64,000 bases of DNA from an uncultured Lachnospiraceae bacterium (GTDB taxonomy: Bacteria > Bacillota > Clostridia > Lachnospirales > Lachnospiraceae). How positions within the stretch are numbered: the first letter of the stretch is position 1; each line of letters opens with the position of its first letter. The translations under genes and the position numbers were made by a program. Below are positions 41,203 to 51,308 of the stretch, in pieces. Where the stretch lies: positions 1 through 64,000 of the forward strand of contig CAJUDS010000001.1 in NCBI GenBank assembly GCA_910585345.1, read 5' to 3'. Under the pieces are notes generated by a model. That model worked only from the letters and a program-made list of their open reading frames with translations, was not told the DNA's origin and ran no database searches.

Positions 41203-43436
41203 GCAGGGAGATCTACGCCAATATCATTGTAGATATTTCCCATGAAAATGTAGACCGTCCTTTTCAGTACAGGATACCGGAAACACTCCGGGGCAGGATC
41301 AGAGTTGGTATGTGCGTGCTCGTTCCGTTTGGCAGGGGAAATAAGGAGCTGGCAGGATATGTAGTGGAACTGACTGACCATCCCGTCTATCTGCCGGAAA
41401 AGACGAAGGATATTGTGCGGATCTCTGATAAGGGTGTTTTGGCGGAGAGCAGTCAGATCAGGCTGGCGGCATGGATGAAGGAGCAGTATGGTTCAACGAT
41501 GATTACCGCACTGAAAACGGTGCTTCCTGCCAGACAGAAGATGAGAACGCCGTCCAGACGCCGGATTGTGCTGGCCGTTTCCTTGGAAACGGCTGCAGCG
41601 GTGATAGAGGAATGTAGAAAAAAGAGGGCCAGCGCCCGCCTGAGGCTTTTAGAGAAGTTATATACGGAAAAAGAACTGCCCTATGAGTATGCGGTAGGAG
41701 AATTGTCGGTTGCGCCCTCGGTAATCCGTGCCCTGGAGGAAAAAAAAATGATTGCGGTAACGTCGGAATTATCGTACCGCAATCCGGTAAAAGGCAAGGC
41801 GTTTCCAAAGAGGAGCGTTACGTTAAGCGGCGCGCAGTGTGAGATCGTGACGGATATCCTAGCGGATTACCGCAGCGGCAGGCCAGGGACATATCTGATT
41901 CACGGAATTACAGGGAGCGGCAAGACAGAAGTATATATGGAACTGATTGCGGGGATGATTTCTATGGGAAAGCAGGCGATTGTACTGATTCCGGAAATCG
42001 CTCTGACATACCAGACCGTATCCCGGTTTACATCGCGGTTTGGGAGCCGGGTGTCGGTCATACATTCCAGACTTTCGATGGGGGAGAAATATGACCAGTG
42101 CGAAAGGGCAAAAAAAGGAGAAATTGATATTATTATCGGTCCAAGGTCGGCGCTTTTTACGCCGTTTCAAAGACTTGGAATGATTGTGATAGATGAAGAG
42201 CATGAGTCGAGCTATAAAAGTGAATCGATGCCGAAATATCATGCAAGGGAAGCGGCGGCAAAACTGGCTTCTTATTATGGCGCCAGTCTTGTGCTCGGTT
42301 CGGCCACACCGTCTCTGGAATCTTATTATGCATCAGAAAATGGCAGTATCAGACGCTATGAGCTGACGCAGCGGCTGACGGGCGGACAGCTTCCGAAGGT
42401 GTATGTGGAAGATTTGAGGGAGGAACTGCGAAGCGGAAACCGTTCGATATTCAGCAGAAAGCTGCAGCAGATGCTGGGACAGAGACTGGCGGCGGGAGAG
42501 CAGAGCATGCTTTTTCTCAACAGGCGCGGATATGCCGGATTCATATCGTGCCGTACATGCGGACATGTGATGAAGTGCCCGCATTGTGACGTATCGCTTT
42601 CCGCGCATAAAAATGGGAAGCTGGTCTGCCACTACTGCGGTTACGAGCAGCCTGCCGTAAATACCTGTCCGGTCTGCGGTTCCGGATATATTCTTGGCTT
42701 CAGGGCCGGCACACAGCAGATCGAGGAAAATCTGCACAAGCTGTTCCCGCAGGCGCGGATACTGCGTATGGATGCGGATACAACCAGAAAAAAAGAAAGC
42801 TATGAGGAAATACTGGCGGCTTTTGCAGACGGAGGAGCCGATATTATGGTGGGCACGCAGATGATCGTAAAGGGGCATGATTTCCCCAATGTGACGCTGG
42901 TTGGCATACTGGCGGCCGATCTGTCTCTTTGTGCAGGGGATTACAGAGCGGGGGAGCGCACGTTTCAGCTGTTGACGCAGGCTGCCGGAAGAGCCGGAAG
43001 AGGCGTAAAACCGGGCGAGGTGGTGATTCAGACCTATCAGCCGGATCACCATAGTATCCGCTATGCTGCCGCGCAGGACTACAGGAGCTTTTATGATGAG
43101 GAAATGGGATACCGGCAGATGATGGGATATCCGCCGGCGGCGCATATGCTGGCGGTACTGGTGCTTTCTTTGAATGAGGAATCCGGGCAGAGACTGGCGG
43201 CAGGACTTGTTCGTGAAACGGCGAAAGCCAAAGCGGAAGAGGCGGTACAGGTCATCGGTCCGGCGCCTGCGGTCATCAGTAGAATCGGTGATCAGTACCG
43301 GACAGTGTTTTACGCGAAATCAGTGAATAGGGCAGCGCTGATTGCGGCCAAAGACAGGATGGAAATACTTCTGGAAATGCAGAAACCGCAGAAGGAGACG
43401 GTACAGTTTGATTTTGATCCGGTGAACGGCTATTAG
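41199..43436 (+). CDS. priA: Primosomal replication restart helicase PriA
   Basis: 745 residues. N-terminal 3'-DNA-binding domain (DISHENVDRPFQYRIPETL), helicase with GITGSGKTEVYMELI, DEEHESSYK and SATPSLESYY, two zinc sites with eight cysteines (CRTCGHVMKCPHCDVSLS, CHYCGYEQPAVNTCPVCGS), and DLSLCAGDYRAGERTFQLL of the second RecA-like domain. Reloads the replisome at stalled forks. Confidence 0.95.
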   Translation: MSREIYANIIVDISHENVDRPFQYRIPETLRGRIRVGMCVLVPFGRGNKELAGYVVELTDHPVYLPEKTKDIVRISDKGVLAESSQIRLAAWMKEQYGSTMITALKTVLPARQKMRTPSRRRIVLAVSLETAAAVIEECRKKRASARLRLLEKLYTEKELPYEYAVGELSVAPSVIRALEEKKMIAVTSELSYRNPVKGKAFPKRSVTLSGAQCEIVTDILADYRSGRPGTYLIHGITGSGKTEVYMELIAGMISMGKQAIVLIPEIALTYQTVSRFTSRFGSRVSVIHSRLSMGEKYDQCERAKKGEIDIIIGPRSALFTPFQRLGMIVIDEEHESSYKSESMPKYHAREAAAKLASYYGASLVLGSATPSLESYYASENGSIRRYELTQRLTGGQLPKVYVEDLREELRSGNRSIFSRKLQQMLGQRLAAGEQSMLFLNRRGYAGFISCRTCGHVMKCPHCDVSLSAHKNGKLVCHYCGYEQPAVNTCPVCGSGYILGFRAGTQQIEENLHKLFPQARILRMDADTTRKKESYEEILAAFADGGADIMVGTQMIVKGHDFPNVTLVGILAADLSLCAGDYRAGERTFQLLTQAAGRAGRGVKPGEVVIQTYQPDHHSIRYAAAQDYRSFYDEEMGYRQMMGYPPAAHMLAVLVLSLNEESGQRLAAGLVRETAKAKAEEAVQVIGPAPAVISRIGDQYRTVFYAKSVNRAALIAAKDRMEILLEMQKPQKETVQFDFDPVNGY

Positions 43437-43505
43437 CGGCTGGTGACACAAAAAACGGGGTTCACAGACATAGGATAGAGAGAAAAGCGGGAAGGAGAAA
43501 ATGCG

Positions 43506-43982
43506 ATGGCAATCAGGAATATTCGTATGATCGGGGACGAAGTATTGAAAAAAAGATGCAAGGAGGTGACAGAGATAACGCCGCGCACGGCGCAGCTGAT
43601 TGACGATATGCTGGATACGATGTATGAGAGGAACGGCGTGGGTCTGGCAGCCTCCCAGGTAGGCATTTTAAAACGGATTGTAGTCATTGATACGACAGGA
43701 GAGGACCCGATCGTACTGATCAATCCGCAGATCATGGAAACGAGTGGAGAGCAGTCAGGACAGGAAGCCTGTCTGAGCGTGCCGGGCAAAACGGGTGTGG
43801 TGACACGCCCCAATTATGTGAAGGTAAAGGCGCTTGACAGAGAGATGAAGCCTTATGAAGTAGAAGGTACGGGTCTGTTGGCGCGCGCTCTCTGTCATGA
43901 GACGGAGCATCTGGACGGGCATCTCTATGTGGAAAAAGTAGAGGGTGAATTAATGGATGCGGAAGATCTGGAAGAGGAGTGA
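43506..43982 (+). CDS. def: Peptide deformylase
   Basis: 158 residues. Three metal motifs: GVGLAASQVG, QEACLSVPG with the Cys ligand, and CHETEHLDGHL with HExxH. Removes the formyl group from new proteins. Followed four bases later by fmt, its biochemical counterpart. RBS GGGAAGGAG. Confidence 0.95.
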   Translation: MAIRNIRMIGDEVLKKRCKEVTEITPRTAQLIDDMLDTMYERNGVGLAASQVGILKRIVVIDTTGEDPIVLINPQIMETSGEQSGQEACLSVPGKTGVVTRPNYVKVKALDREMKPYEVEGTGLLARALCHETEHLDGHLYVEKVEGELMDAEDLEEE

Positions 43983-43986
43983 CAGG

Positions 43987-44991
43987 ATGAGAATTGTTTT
44001 TATGGGAACGCCCGATTTCGCGGCGGGCGCTCTGGAAGCGGTCATAGCGGCGGGACATGAGGTATGCTGCGTAGTCACCCAGCCTGACAAGCCGAAAGGC
44101 AGAGGAAGGGAGATCCAGATATCTCCCGTAAAGGAATGTGCCCTGCGGCATGGGATTGTGGTTTTTCAGCCGGTTAAGATCAAGATGCCGGATGCAGTGG
44201 AGGAGCTGCGCAAATATAAGGCGGAGCTTTTTGTAGTAGCCGCTTTTGGGCAGCTTCTTTCTTCGGAAATACTGCATATGCCAAAATACGGATGTATTAA
44301 CATCCACGCCTCTCTTTTGCCGAAATACCGAGGAGCGGCGCCGATCCAGTGGGCTATTTTGAACGGCGAGACGGAGACGGGCGTGACCATTATGCAGATG
44401 GATGAGGGTTTGGATACGGGAGACATGCTGGCAAAGCGGATTGTCCCGATTTCGGAGACGGACACCGGAAACAGTCTGCATGATAAGCTGATGGAGGCAG
44501 GAGCGGCGCTTGTGACAGAGATCATTCCTTTGATCGGGGAGGGAAAAATCACACCGGAGCGGCAAAATGATGCCGATTCCTGTTATGCCAAAAGGCTCCG
44601 GAAGTCTCAGGGAGAAATCGACTGGCGCCAGGATGCACAGACATTGGCCCGGCTCGTAAGAGGACTGAACGCATGGCCGGGCGCCTATACGTGCTTTCGC
44701 GGTAAAAATCTGAAAATCTGGGAGACCGATGCGGGCCGGGCGGATGAGAGCTGTCCGCAGGGCCGGGGAGCGGTGGGCTGCCGGGCGGACTGGCTGCCGG
44801 GATGTATTATCAATGTCACAAAGGACACGATAGAGGTACAGACGGGAAGCGGTATACTGGCCTTAAAAAGTGTGCAGCCGGAAGGAAAGAAGAGAATGCC
44901 GGTAAGGGATTTCCTGCTTGGATATCCGGTAAAGCCGGGGGAGAGATTTGGTGAACAGCCGTCTGGGGCAAACAGACGAGAGGGCAGATAA
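43987..44991 (+). CDS. fmt: Methionyl-tRNA formyltransferase
   Basis: 334 residues from ATG 43987; the longer frame runs back into def. IVFMGTPDFAAGALEAVIAA at the start, then INIHASLLPKYRGAAPIQWA with catalytic Asn/His, and an OB-like C-terminal tRNA-binding domain. Formylates Met-tRNAi. A Cys/Gly-rich insertion (AGRADESCPQGRGAVGCRAD) in the C-terminal domain is somewhat longer than usual. Confidence 0.95.
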   Translation: MRIVFMGTPDFAAGALEAVIAAGHEVCCVVTQPDKPKGRGREIQISPVKECALRHGIVVFQPVKIKMPDAVEELRKYKAELFVVAAFGQLLSSEILHMPKYGCINIHASLLPKYRGAAPIQWAILNGETETGVTIMQMDEGLDTGDMLAKRIVPISETDTGNSLHDKLMEAGAALVTEIIPLIGEGKITPERQNDADSCYAKRLRKSQGEIDWRQDAQTLARLVRGLNAWPGAYTCFRGKNLKIWETDAGRADESCPQGRGAVGCRADWLPGCIINVTKDTIEVQTGSGILALKSVQPEGKKRMPVRDFLLGYPVKPGERFGEQPSGANRREGR

Positions 44992-45005
44992 AAGGAGAGA
45001 TTTTT

Positions 45006-45716
45006 ATGATGCCATATTATGGTTACGGATACTATTTTGACCCGACCTATATTTTGGTTTTAATCGGAGCCGTGCTTTCGATTGCGGCGTCCGCCAAAGT
45101 AAACAGCACTTATGCCAAATATTCCAGAGTGCGCAGTATGACCGGTATGACGGGCGCGCAGGCGGCGGAGCGGATCTTATATCAGGCCGGTATCAGAGAT
45201 GTGCGGGTTGAGCACGTCAGAGGGAACCTGACAGACCACTATGATCCCCGTTCGAAAGTAGTGCGCCTGTCAGACGCCACGTTTCATTCTCCTTCGGTGG
45301 CGGCCGTAGGCGTAGCCGCGCATGAGTGCGGACATGTGCTGCAGCATTATGAGGGCTACGCGCCGCTGAAAATCAGGACGGCGCTCGTACCGGCCGCTAA
45401 TATCGGCTCGAGGCTGGGGATTCCGCTGATTCTGATCGGTATCCTTTTTGGTGCAAATTCTTTTCTGATTCATATCGGTATCTGGGTATTCTGCCTGGCG
45501 GTGCTGTTCCAGCTCGTAACGCTGCCGGTGGAGCTCAATGCTTCAGGAAGAGCAGTCCGCATACTGGACAGCCAGGGCATCTTAAGAGGCGAGGAAGTAG
45601 GACAGTGCCGGAAGGTGCTGCGTGCGGCGGCGTTTACGTATGTAGCGGCAGCGGCAGCATCCATTTTGCAGTTACTGCGTCTGGTTCTGTTATTTGGCGG
45701 AAGAGACAGAGACTAG
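45006..45716 (+). CDS. Membrane zinc metallopeptidase, YugP type
   Basis: 236 residues. N-terminal membrane segment (YILVLIGAVLSIAASAKVN), zinc motif AAHECGHVLQHYEGY (HExxH), and C-terminal membrane segments. Zn_peptidase_2 family (PF04298); substrate unknown, possibly membrane protein quality control. It commonly stands between fmt and rsmB in Lachnospiraceae. Confidence 0.88.
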   Translation: MMPYYGYGYYFDPTYILVLIGAVLSIAASAKVNSTYAKYSRVRSMTGMTGAQAAERILYQAGIRDVRVEHVRGNLTDHYDPRSKVVRLSDATFHSPSVAAVGVAAHECGHVLQHYEGYAPLKIRTALVPAANIGSRLGIPLILIGILFGANSFLIHIGIWVFCLAVLFQLVTLPVELNASGRAVRILDSQGILRGEEVGQCRKVLRAAAFTYVAAAAASILQLLRLVLLFGGRDRD

Positions 45717-45766
45717 TGTGGTGTCTTTCGGAAAACGCGGCATATGGAGGAAACAGGAGAAAGGCA

Positions 45767-47140
45767 TTGAAACAGGGGCAAAAGAAAAGCGGTGTGAACG
45801 GAAGAGAGCTGGCGTTAGAAGCGCTGCTTGCCGTTGCGAAAGGGGAGGCATACAGTCATATGGCTGTCAGCGCCATCCTTGATAAATATAATTATCTGGA
45901 AGCGCAGGAAAAAGCGTTTATCAAGCGTTTGGTGGAAGGTACGCTGGAGCGGCGGATACAGATCGATTACTGTATCGAATGTTTCTCCTCTCTTCCGGTA
46001 GGAAAGATGAAGCCGTTGATCCGGGAATTACTGCGTATGAGCGTCTACCAGCTGTTGTTTATGGACAGCGTGCCTGACGGGGCAGTCTGTAATGAGGCGG
46101 TAAAGGTGGCGGAGAAGCGTTCCTTTTATGCCCTGAAAGGGTTTGTTAACGGCATTCTGCGCAATATCAGCAGAAACAAGGAGAAAATTGCATATCCGGA
46201 CCGCAGTAAAAACAGGATACGATCTCTGTCAGTCGAATATTCTATGCCGGAGTGGCTGATTGAAAAGTGGGATGCGGAACAGGGACAGGAACGGACGGAA
46301 GCGATACTGCAGGGGCTTTTAAAAAGAAAACCTGTGACTGTCAGACTGCGTTTGGGGATCAAGGAGCAGGAAAAGGCGGCGCTCAGAAAAGAGTTAGAGG
46401 TACGAGGCGTACGCGTTAAGGAAGACGGCAGTCTGCCTTATGCGTGGCATCTGGAAAAACTGGAAGGGCTGCGGGATATCCCGGCGTTTGCGGCGGGACA
46501 GTTTACTGTGCAGGATGTGAGTTCTATGCTGGCTGTGGAAGCGGCAGGCATCAGGCCGGGAGATTATGTGATGGATGTCTGCGGCGCACCGGGCGGTAAA
46601 ATGCTTTTTGCAGCGGAAAAGACGGGTCCAGACGGTATCGTGCTGGCGCGTGATATTTCTGCAGCCAGACTGGTGAGAATGCAGGAAAATAAAAACAGAA
46701 TGCATGCAAAGAATTGCATACTGGAACAGTGGGATGCGTCGGTTCCTGATCAAGAAAAATACGGCATGGCAGATGTAGTGCTGGCGGATGTGCCTTGTTC
46801 GGGGCTTGGTGTGATCGGCAGAAAAAGGGATATCAAATACCGTGTTACGCCGGCGTCTATCGAAAGACTGCTGCCGCTGCAGCGACAGATATTGGGGACG
46901 GTATGGCAGTATGTAAAACCGGGCGGTGTGTTGCTCTATTCCACCTGTACGGTAAGCCGGGCGGAAAATGAGGAGATGGCGGCGTGGTTTTTGTCTCATT
47001 TTCCTTTTCACAGGGATCCTGCCAGGGACTTGTTACCGGTTTGTTTCCGGGAACAGGAGTCTGTGCAGGGATTTTTCCAGTTTTTGCCAGGTCTTTGGGG
47101 TATGGACGGTTTTTTTATTGCAAGGTTTGTACGGGATTAA
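45767..47140 (+). CDS. rsmB: 16S rRNA (cytosine-967-C5)-methyltransferase RsmB
   Basis: 457 residues from TTG 45767, behind AGGAGAAAGG; the open frame to 45605 lies in the peptidase gene. N-terminal NusB-like RNA-binding domain (ELALEALLAVAKGEAYSHMA), then the SAM methylase: DVCGAPGGKMLFAAEK (motif I), ADVPCSGLGVIGRKRDIKYR with catalytic PC, and YSTCTVSRAENE with the second Cys. Methylates C967 of 16S rRNA. Confidence 0.92.
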   Translation: MKQGQKKSGVNGRELALEALLAVAKGEAYSHMAVSAILDKYNYLEAQEKAFIKRLVEGTLERRIQIDYCIECFSSLPVGKMKPLIRELLRMSVYQLLFMDSVPDGAVCNEAVKVAEKRSFYALKGFVNGILRNISRNKEKIAYPDRSKNRIRSLSVEYSMPEWLIEKWDAEQGQERTEAILQGLLKRKPVTVRLRLGIKEQEKAALRKELEVRGVRVKEDGSLPYAWHLEKLEGLRDIPAFAAGQFTVQDVSSMLAVEAAGIRPGDYVMDVCGAPGGKMLFAAEKTGPDGIVLARDISAARLVRMQENKNRMHAKNCILEQWDASVPDQEKYGMADVVLADVPCSGLGVIGRKRDIKYRVTPASIERLLPLQRQILGTVWQYVKPGGVLLYSTCTVSRAENEEMAAWFLSHFPFHRDPARDLLPVCFREQESVQGFFQFLPGLWGMDGFFIARFVRD

Positions 47141-47145
47141 CAGAG

Positions 47146-48177
47146 ATGAAAAAAGATATCAGGTCACTGACAGTGGAAGAACTGAAAAAAGAACTGACGG
47201 AAATGGGAGAAAAGCCTTTCCGCGGCAGCCAGATTTATGAATGGCTTCACGCCAGGACGGCGTGCTCGTTTGATGAGATGAGCAATATTTCCACAGCGCT
47301 GCGGCAGCGGCTGCGGGAACGGTTTATGCTTGTGACACTGGAAGAAGTCAGCGTACAAGTATCTAAAGTCGACGGCACGAAAAAGTTCCTGTTTCGTCTG
47401 CCGGACGGCAATGTGGTGGAAAGCGTGCTGATGCGCTATCATCATGGCAACAGCGTCTGTATTTCTTCCCAGGTGGGCTGTCGGATGGGCTGTCGTTTCT
47501 GCGCCTCCACGCTGGACGGATTGGAACGCAGTCTGCTGCCCTCCGAGATGCTGGAACAAATTTACGCGATCAGCCGCCTGATCGAGGAAAGAGTTTCGCA
47601 TGTGGTCGTCATGGGGATGGGAGAACCGCTTGACAATTATGACAATCTGCTGCGTTTTCTGACGCTGCTGACAGACGAAAAGGGACTCCATATAAGCCAG
47701 CGCAATATTACGGTGTCTACCTGCGGCCTGGTTCCGGAGATGAAACGGCTTGCCAATGAAAAGCTGCAGATTACCCTTGCTTTATCGCTCCATGCCGCTT
47801 TTCAGGAGAAAAGAGAGCGTATAATGCCCGTTGCGCGGCGCTATTGTCTGGATGAAGTGATGGAAGCGTGCGCATATTATTACGGACAGACAGGAAGAAG
47901 GATGACATTCGAATACAGTCTGGCGAGAGGTGTGAACGACACAGATGAGGATGCGAAAGAGCTGGCCCGGCTGGCCAGACGTCTGCACTGTCATGTCAAT
48001 CTGATAGCGGTCAATCCGGTCAGAGAGTGTTCGTTTGCGGAATCGGGACGGGTACAGTCATTCCGAAAAATGCTGGAGGAGAAGAAAGTCAATGTCACGG
48101 TCCGCCGGGAGATGGGCCGGGATATTGACGGCGCCTGCGGCCAGCTGCGCCGCAGGCATACGGAAGGAAAACTGTGA
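47146..48177 (+). CDS. rlmN: 23S rRNA (adenine-2503-C2)-methyltransferase RlmN
   Basis: 343 residues from ATG 47146. Radical SAM motif CRMGCRFCAS, VVMGMGEPLDNYDN, and a C-terminal catalytic Cys in DIDGACGQLR. Methylates A2503 of 23S rRNA and A37 of some tRNAs. Sits five bases after rsmB. Confidence 0.95.
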   Translation: MKKDIRSLTVEELKKELTEMGEKPFRGSQIYEWLHARTACSFDEMSNISTALRQRLRERFMLVTLEEVSVQVSKVDGTKKFLFRLPDGNVVESVLMRYHHGNSVCISSQVGCRMGCRFCASTLDGLERSLLPSEMLEQIYAISRLIEERVSHVVVMGMGEPLDNYDNLLRFLTLLTDEKGLHISQRNITVSTCGLVPEMKRLANEKLQITLALSLHAAFQEKRERIMPVARRYCLDEVMEACAYYYGQTGRRMTFEYSLARGVNDTDEDAKELARLARRLHCHVNLIAVNPVRECSFAESGRVQSFRKMLEEKKVNVTVRREMGRDIDGACGQLRRRHTEGKL

Positions 48178-48193
48178 AAAATTTTAATATTAC

Positions 48194-48222
48194 TTGCAAT
48201 TCCCCGGGATTTAAAGTATAAT
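48194..48222 (+). promoter_or_regulatory. prpC-prkC promoter
   Basis: TTGCAA (48194-48199), 17-base spacer, TATAAT (48217-48222). Confidence 0.65.
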
Positions 48223-48328
48223 AATCGGCTATCATAAGGGCAGGAGGAGTTTTCTCTTGCTCTTTTGTTATTTGTATGCTAATATTGGTAAATGTGAAAT
48301 AGTAGGCAGATGTGCAGGAGGCATAGCG

Positions 48329-49072
48329 GTGTTGCGGGCATTTTCCATTACAGATATCGGAAAACGGAGAAAATTAAATCAGGATTATGTATTTGTATCA
48401 GTATGCCCTGTGGGGAATCTTCCTAATGTATTCATTGTGGCGGACGGTATGGGAGGTCACAATGCAGGCGACTATGCTTCCAAAAACACAGTTCGTATGA
48501 TGGAGCAGCAGATCAGAGAGTCAGTGCAGACGGAGACGGTGGCGATATTGGATAACGCTATTCAGGAGGCCAATGCGTATATCCGCGGTATGGCGCAGGA
48601 AAATGAAAATCTCTATGGGATGGGCACAACAGTGGTGGCCGCTACGCTGCGGGACAATGTGCTGCAGGTAGCGAATGTAGGAGACAGCCGGTTATATATT
48701 ATAGATGAGAAAGAAATCAGACAGATTACAAGGGATCATTCCCTTGTGGAAGAAATGGTCCGCATGGGCGGTATAGACCGCAGGACTGCCAGAATCCATC
48801 CGGACAAAAATATTATCACCAGAGCCATCGGGGCGCTGGATACTGTGGAAGTAGACTTTTTTCATGTGGATCTTTTTGACGGGGATATGGTTCTGTTATG
48901 CTCCGATGGCCTGACCAACATGCTGGAGGACGAAGAAATCCGGAAGATTGTGGGGAAATCGGGTACGCTTTCGGAAAAAGGCGAGGAACTGGTCCGTGCG
49001 GCCAATGACAATGGCGGCAGAGATAATATTGCGGTCATTCTGATCGATCCGTTTGCAGGTCAGGAGCAGTAA
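48329..49072 (+). CDS. prpC: PP2C-type protein serine/threonine phosphatase
   Basis: 247 residues from GTG 48329, seven bases after AGGAGG; the longer frame from 48257 would begin before any RBS. PP2C motifs: RRKLNQDYVF, VADGMGGHNAGDYAS, GMGTTVVAATL, VGDSRLYII and SDGLTNMLEDEEI, with metal-binding Asp residues. Removes phosphate from PrkC and its targets. Confidence 0.92.
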   Translation: MLRAFSITDIGKRRKLNQDYVFVSVCPVGNLPNVFIVADGMGGHNAGDYASKNTVRMMEQQIRESVQTETVAILDNAIQEANAYIRGMAQENENLYGMGTTVVAATLRDNVLQVANVGDSRLYIIDEKEIRQITRDHSLVEEMVRMGGIDRRTARIHPDKNIITRAIGALDTVEVDFFHVDLFDGDMVLLCSDGLTNMLEDEEIRKIVGKSGTLSEKGEELVRAANDNGGRDNIAVILIDPFAGQEQ

Positions 49073-49108
49073 GAGATAGTGCGTCAAGCGCACTGTTGGA
49101 GGGAAATA

Positions 49109-51238
49109 ATGATAAAAATTGGAATGCTAATAGGCGACCGGTATGAAATACTGGAAAAGATCGGCACCGGCGGTATGTCTGACGTATATAAAGCAAAAGA
49201 CCATAAACTGAATCGTTTTGTAGCGGTGAAGGTATTGAAACAGGAATTCAGTGAAAATACCAATTTTGTTTCCAAATTCAGAAGTGAAGCACAGGCGGCT
49301 GCAGGACTGATGCATCCCAATATTGTCAATGTGTACGATGTGGGAGAAGAAAATGATATTTACTACATCGTAATGGAGCTTGTAGAGGGCATTACTTTAA
49401 AAAAATATATTGAGAAAAAGGCAAGGCTGTCCGTAAAAGAGGCAATCAGTATCGCCATTCAGGTTTCCATGGGGATTGAGGCCGCTCATAACAATCATAT
49501 TGTGCACAGGGATATTAAACCGCAGAACATTATGATTTCCAAAGACGGAAAAGTAAAAGTAACGGATTTCGGTATTGCAAAAGCGGCAACCAGTAATACT
49601 ATCACGTCTAATGTGATGGGCTCTGTCCATTATACGTCCCCCGAACAGGCCCGGGGCGGCTATAGCGACGCCAAAAGCGATATCTATTCTCTGGGGGTAA
49701 CGTTGTTTGAAATGCTGACAGGGAGGGTGCCTTTTAACGGAGAAACGACAGTGGCCATTGCCATTAAGCATATTCAGGATCCGATGCCTTCGCCGCGGGA
49801 TTTCGTGCCGGAAATTCCTGTCAGTGTGGAACGCATTGTGTTTAAGTGTACGCAGAAAAGCCCTGACAGGCGTTATCAGAAAATGGCGGAAGTGGTGGAA
49901 GACCTGAAGCATTCCCTGATCAGCCCGGACGATGATTTTGTGACGATTGACGACGGGGATACTGCGGGACAGACAAGGGTCGTGAGCGGTGAAGAGGGCG
50001 CCAGACCGAAAAAGAAGGCGGCTAAGAAGGACAGCGAAGATGACCATCTGCGGTTAAACGATACAGGGAAGCAGCGCAGTAAAAAAAGCGCGTCCGGTAA
50101 GAGCAAAGCGGAAAAGTTTGAGGAGCAGGACGATGACAACGATGGATACGATCCGAAAATGGAGCGGGTTACGACGGCGCTGGCAGTGATAGCAGCAGTT
50201 CTGATCGGATGTATTATTCTGTTTATTGTGGGAAAGACACTGGGCATCGTGGATCTGGACGATATCAAGTCCAGGTTTGGCACGGAAAAAAGCGAGGAAG
50301 TGGAGGTGCCGGATGTGTCCGGTATGTCGCTGACCCGGGCGAAAGAAACGCTCAGTGATCTCGGGCTGGATTATAATGTGATTTATGAAGAATCTTCCGA
50401 ATACGAAGAGGATATCGTAATCAGCAGCAATATTAAAGCAGGGAGAAAGGTGGCGTCAGGCACAGTAGTGGATCTGACAGTCAGTGCGGGCGTGGAAGGA
50501 GTCAGGCTGATAGATGTGACCGGAAAATCGCTTGCGGAGGCCACTGCACTTTTGGAAAAGGAAGGTTTTCAGGTCAGCAGATCGGAAGTTCCCTCTGATA
50601 CGGTAGAGAAAGGCAGTGTGGTGAGCCAGTCTCCAAAAGCGGGGGAAAAGGCGCCCAGAGGAGCTACCGTAACGCTGCAGATCAGTACAGGTCCGGACAA
50701 CAGTAAGGTGAGCGTACCCAGTGTGATGGGGATGTCGGAGATGGACGCCACGGTGACATTGACGGAAGCGGGTCTGGTGGTAGGCAATGTAGAAGAAGTA
50801 AATTATGAAGACCCGGCTTTTACAGGTCTCGTCTGCTATCAGAGTTATTCCGTAGGTGATTATGTGGACCCGTCCACGCCGGTGGACATTAAGATCAGTT
50901 TGGGGCCGGTCGATCTGACCTACGGTTATAATGCCAGTGTGGAGAGTCCGGTACTGGAAGATCCGGCCTTTGTATCGGGCACGCCGGTGACGATAATTCT
51001 CTATGCTGAAGACGGACAGGAGCTGTTTCGGGTACCGGACAGAACGGACTTCCCGGTTCCTGTCAATATATCCGGTATCAAAGGAAATGCCACCGGGAAG
51101 ATCGTGCTGCAGTATGTGGCGACGGCGCAGCCTACTACGGCTATTGACCCGGCTACGGGAGAGGCCGTGACGGTTCCCGGTTCCCAGGAACAGAAAGTGG
51201 TAGAACGTGTCGTGGCGTTTACACCATCCGCACAGTGA
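49109..51238 (+). CDS. prkC: PASTA-domain Ser/Thr protein kinase
   Basis: 709 residues from ATG 49109 (GGAGG six bases upstream). Kinase domain 10-270 with GTGGMSDVYKAKD, VAVKVLK, HRD near 133 and DFG near 153. An acidic/basic linker is followed by one membrane span (about 354-380), then three PASTA repeats outside (VPDVSGMSLTRAKETL, LIDVTGKSLAEATALL, VPSVMGMSEMDATVTL) and a C-terminal beta domain. Senses muropeptides in growth, division and spore germination. Paired with prpC. Confidence 0.95.
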   Translation: MIKIGMLIGDRYEILEKIGTGGMSDVYKAKDHKLNRFVAVKVLKQEFSENTNFVSKFRSEAQAAAGLMHPNIVNVYDVGEENDIYYIVMELVEGITLKKYIEKKARLSVKEAISIAIQVSMGIEAAHNNHIVHRDIKPQNIMISKDGKVKVTDFGIAKAATSNTITSNVMGSVHYTSPEQARGGYSDAKSDIYSLGVTLFEMLTGRVPFNGETTVAIAIKHIQDPMPSPRDFVPEIPVSVERIVFKCTQKSPDRRYQKMAEVVEDLKHSLISPDDDFVTIDDGDTAGQTRVVSGEEGARPKKKAAKKDSEDDHLRLNDTGKQRSKKSASGKSKAEKFEEQDDDNDGYDPKMERVTTALAVIAAVLIGCIILFIVGKTLGIVDLDDIKSRFGTEKSEEVEVPDVSGMSLTRAKETLSDLGLDYNVIYEESSEYEEDIVISSNIKAGRKVASGTVVDLTVSAGVEGVRLIDVTGKSLAEATALLEKEGFQVSRSEVPSDTVEKGSVVSQSPKAGEKAPRGATVTLQISTGPDNSKVSVPSVMGMSEMDATVTLTEAGLVVGNVEEVNYEDPAFTGLVCYQSYSVGDYVDPSTPVDIKISLGPVDLTYGYNASVESPVLEDPAFVSGTPVTIILYAEDGQELFRVPDRTDFPVPVNISGIKGNATGKIVLQYVATAQPTTAIDPATGEAVTVPGSQEQKVVERVVAFTPSAQ

Positions 51239-51308
51239 GAGTAGATTTTTGACGCAGTGCCGTTTCTGGCTTTACTGCCGGTAATCGCGCCAGAGGGAAG
51301 ACAGATGT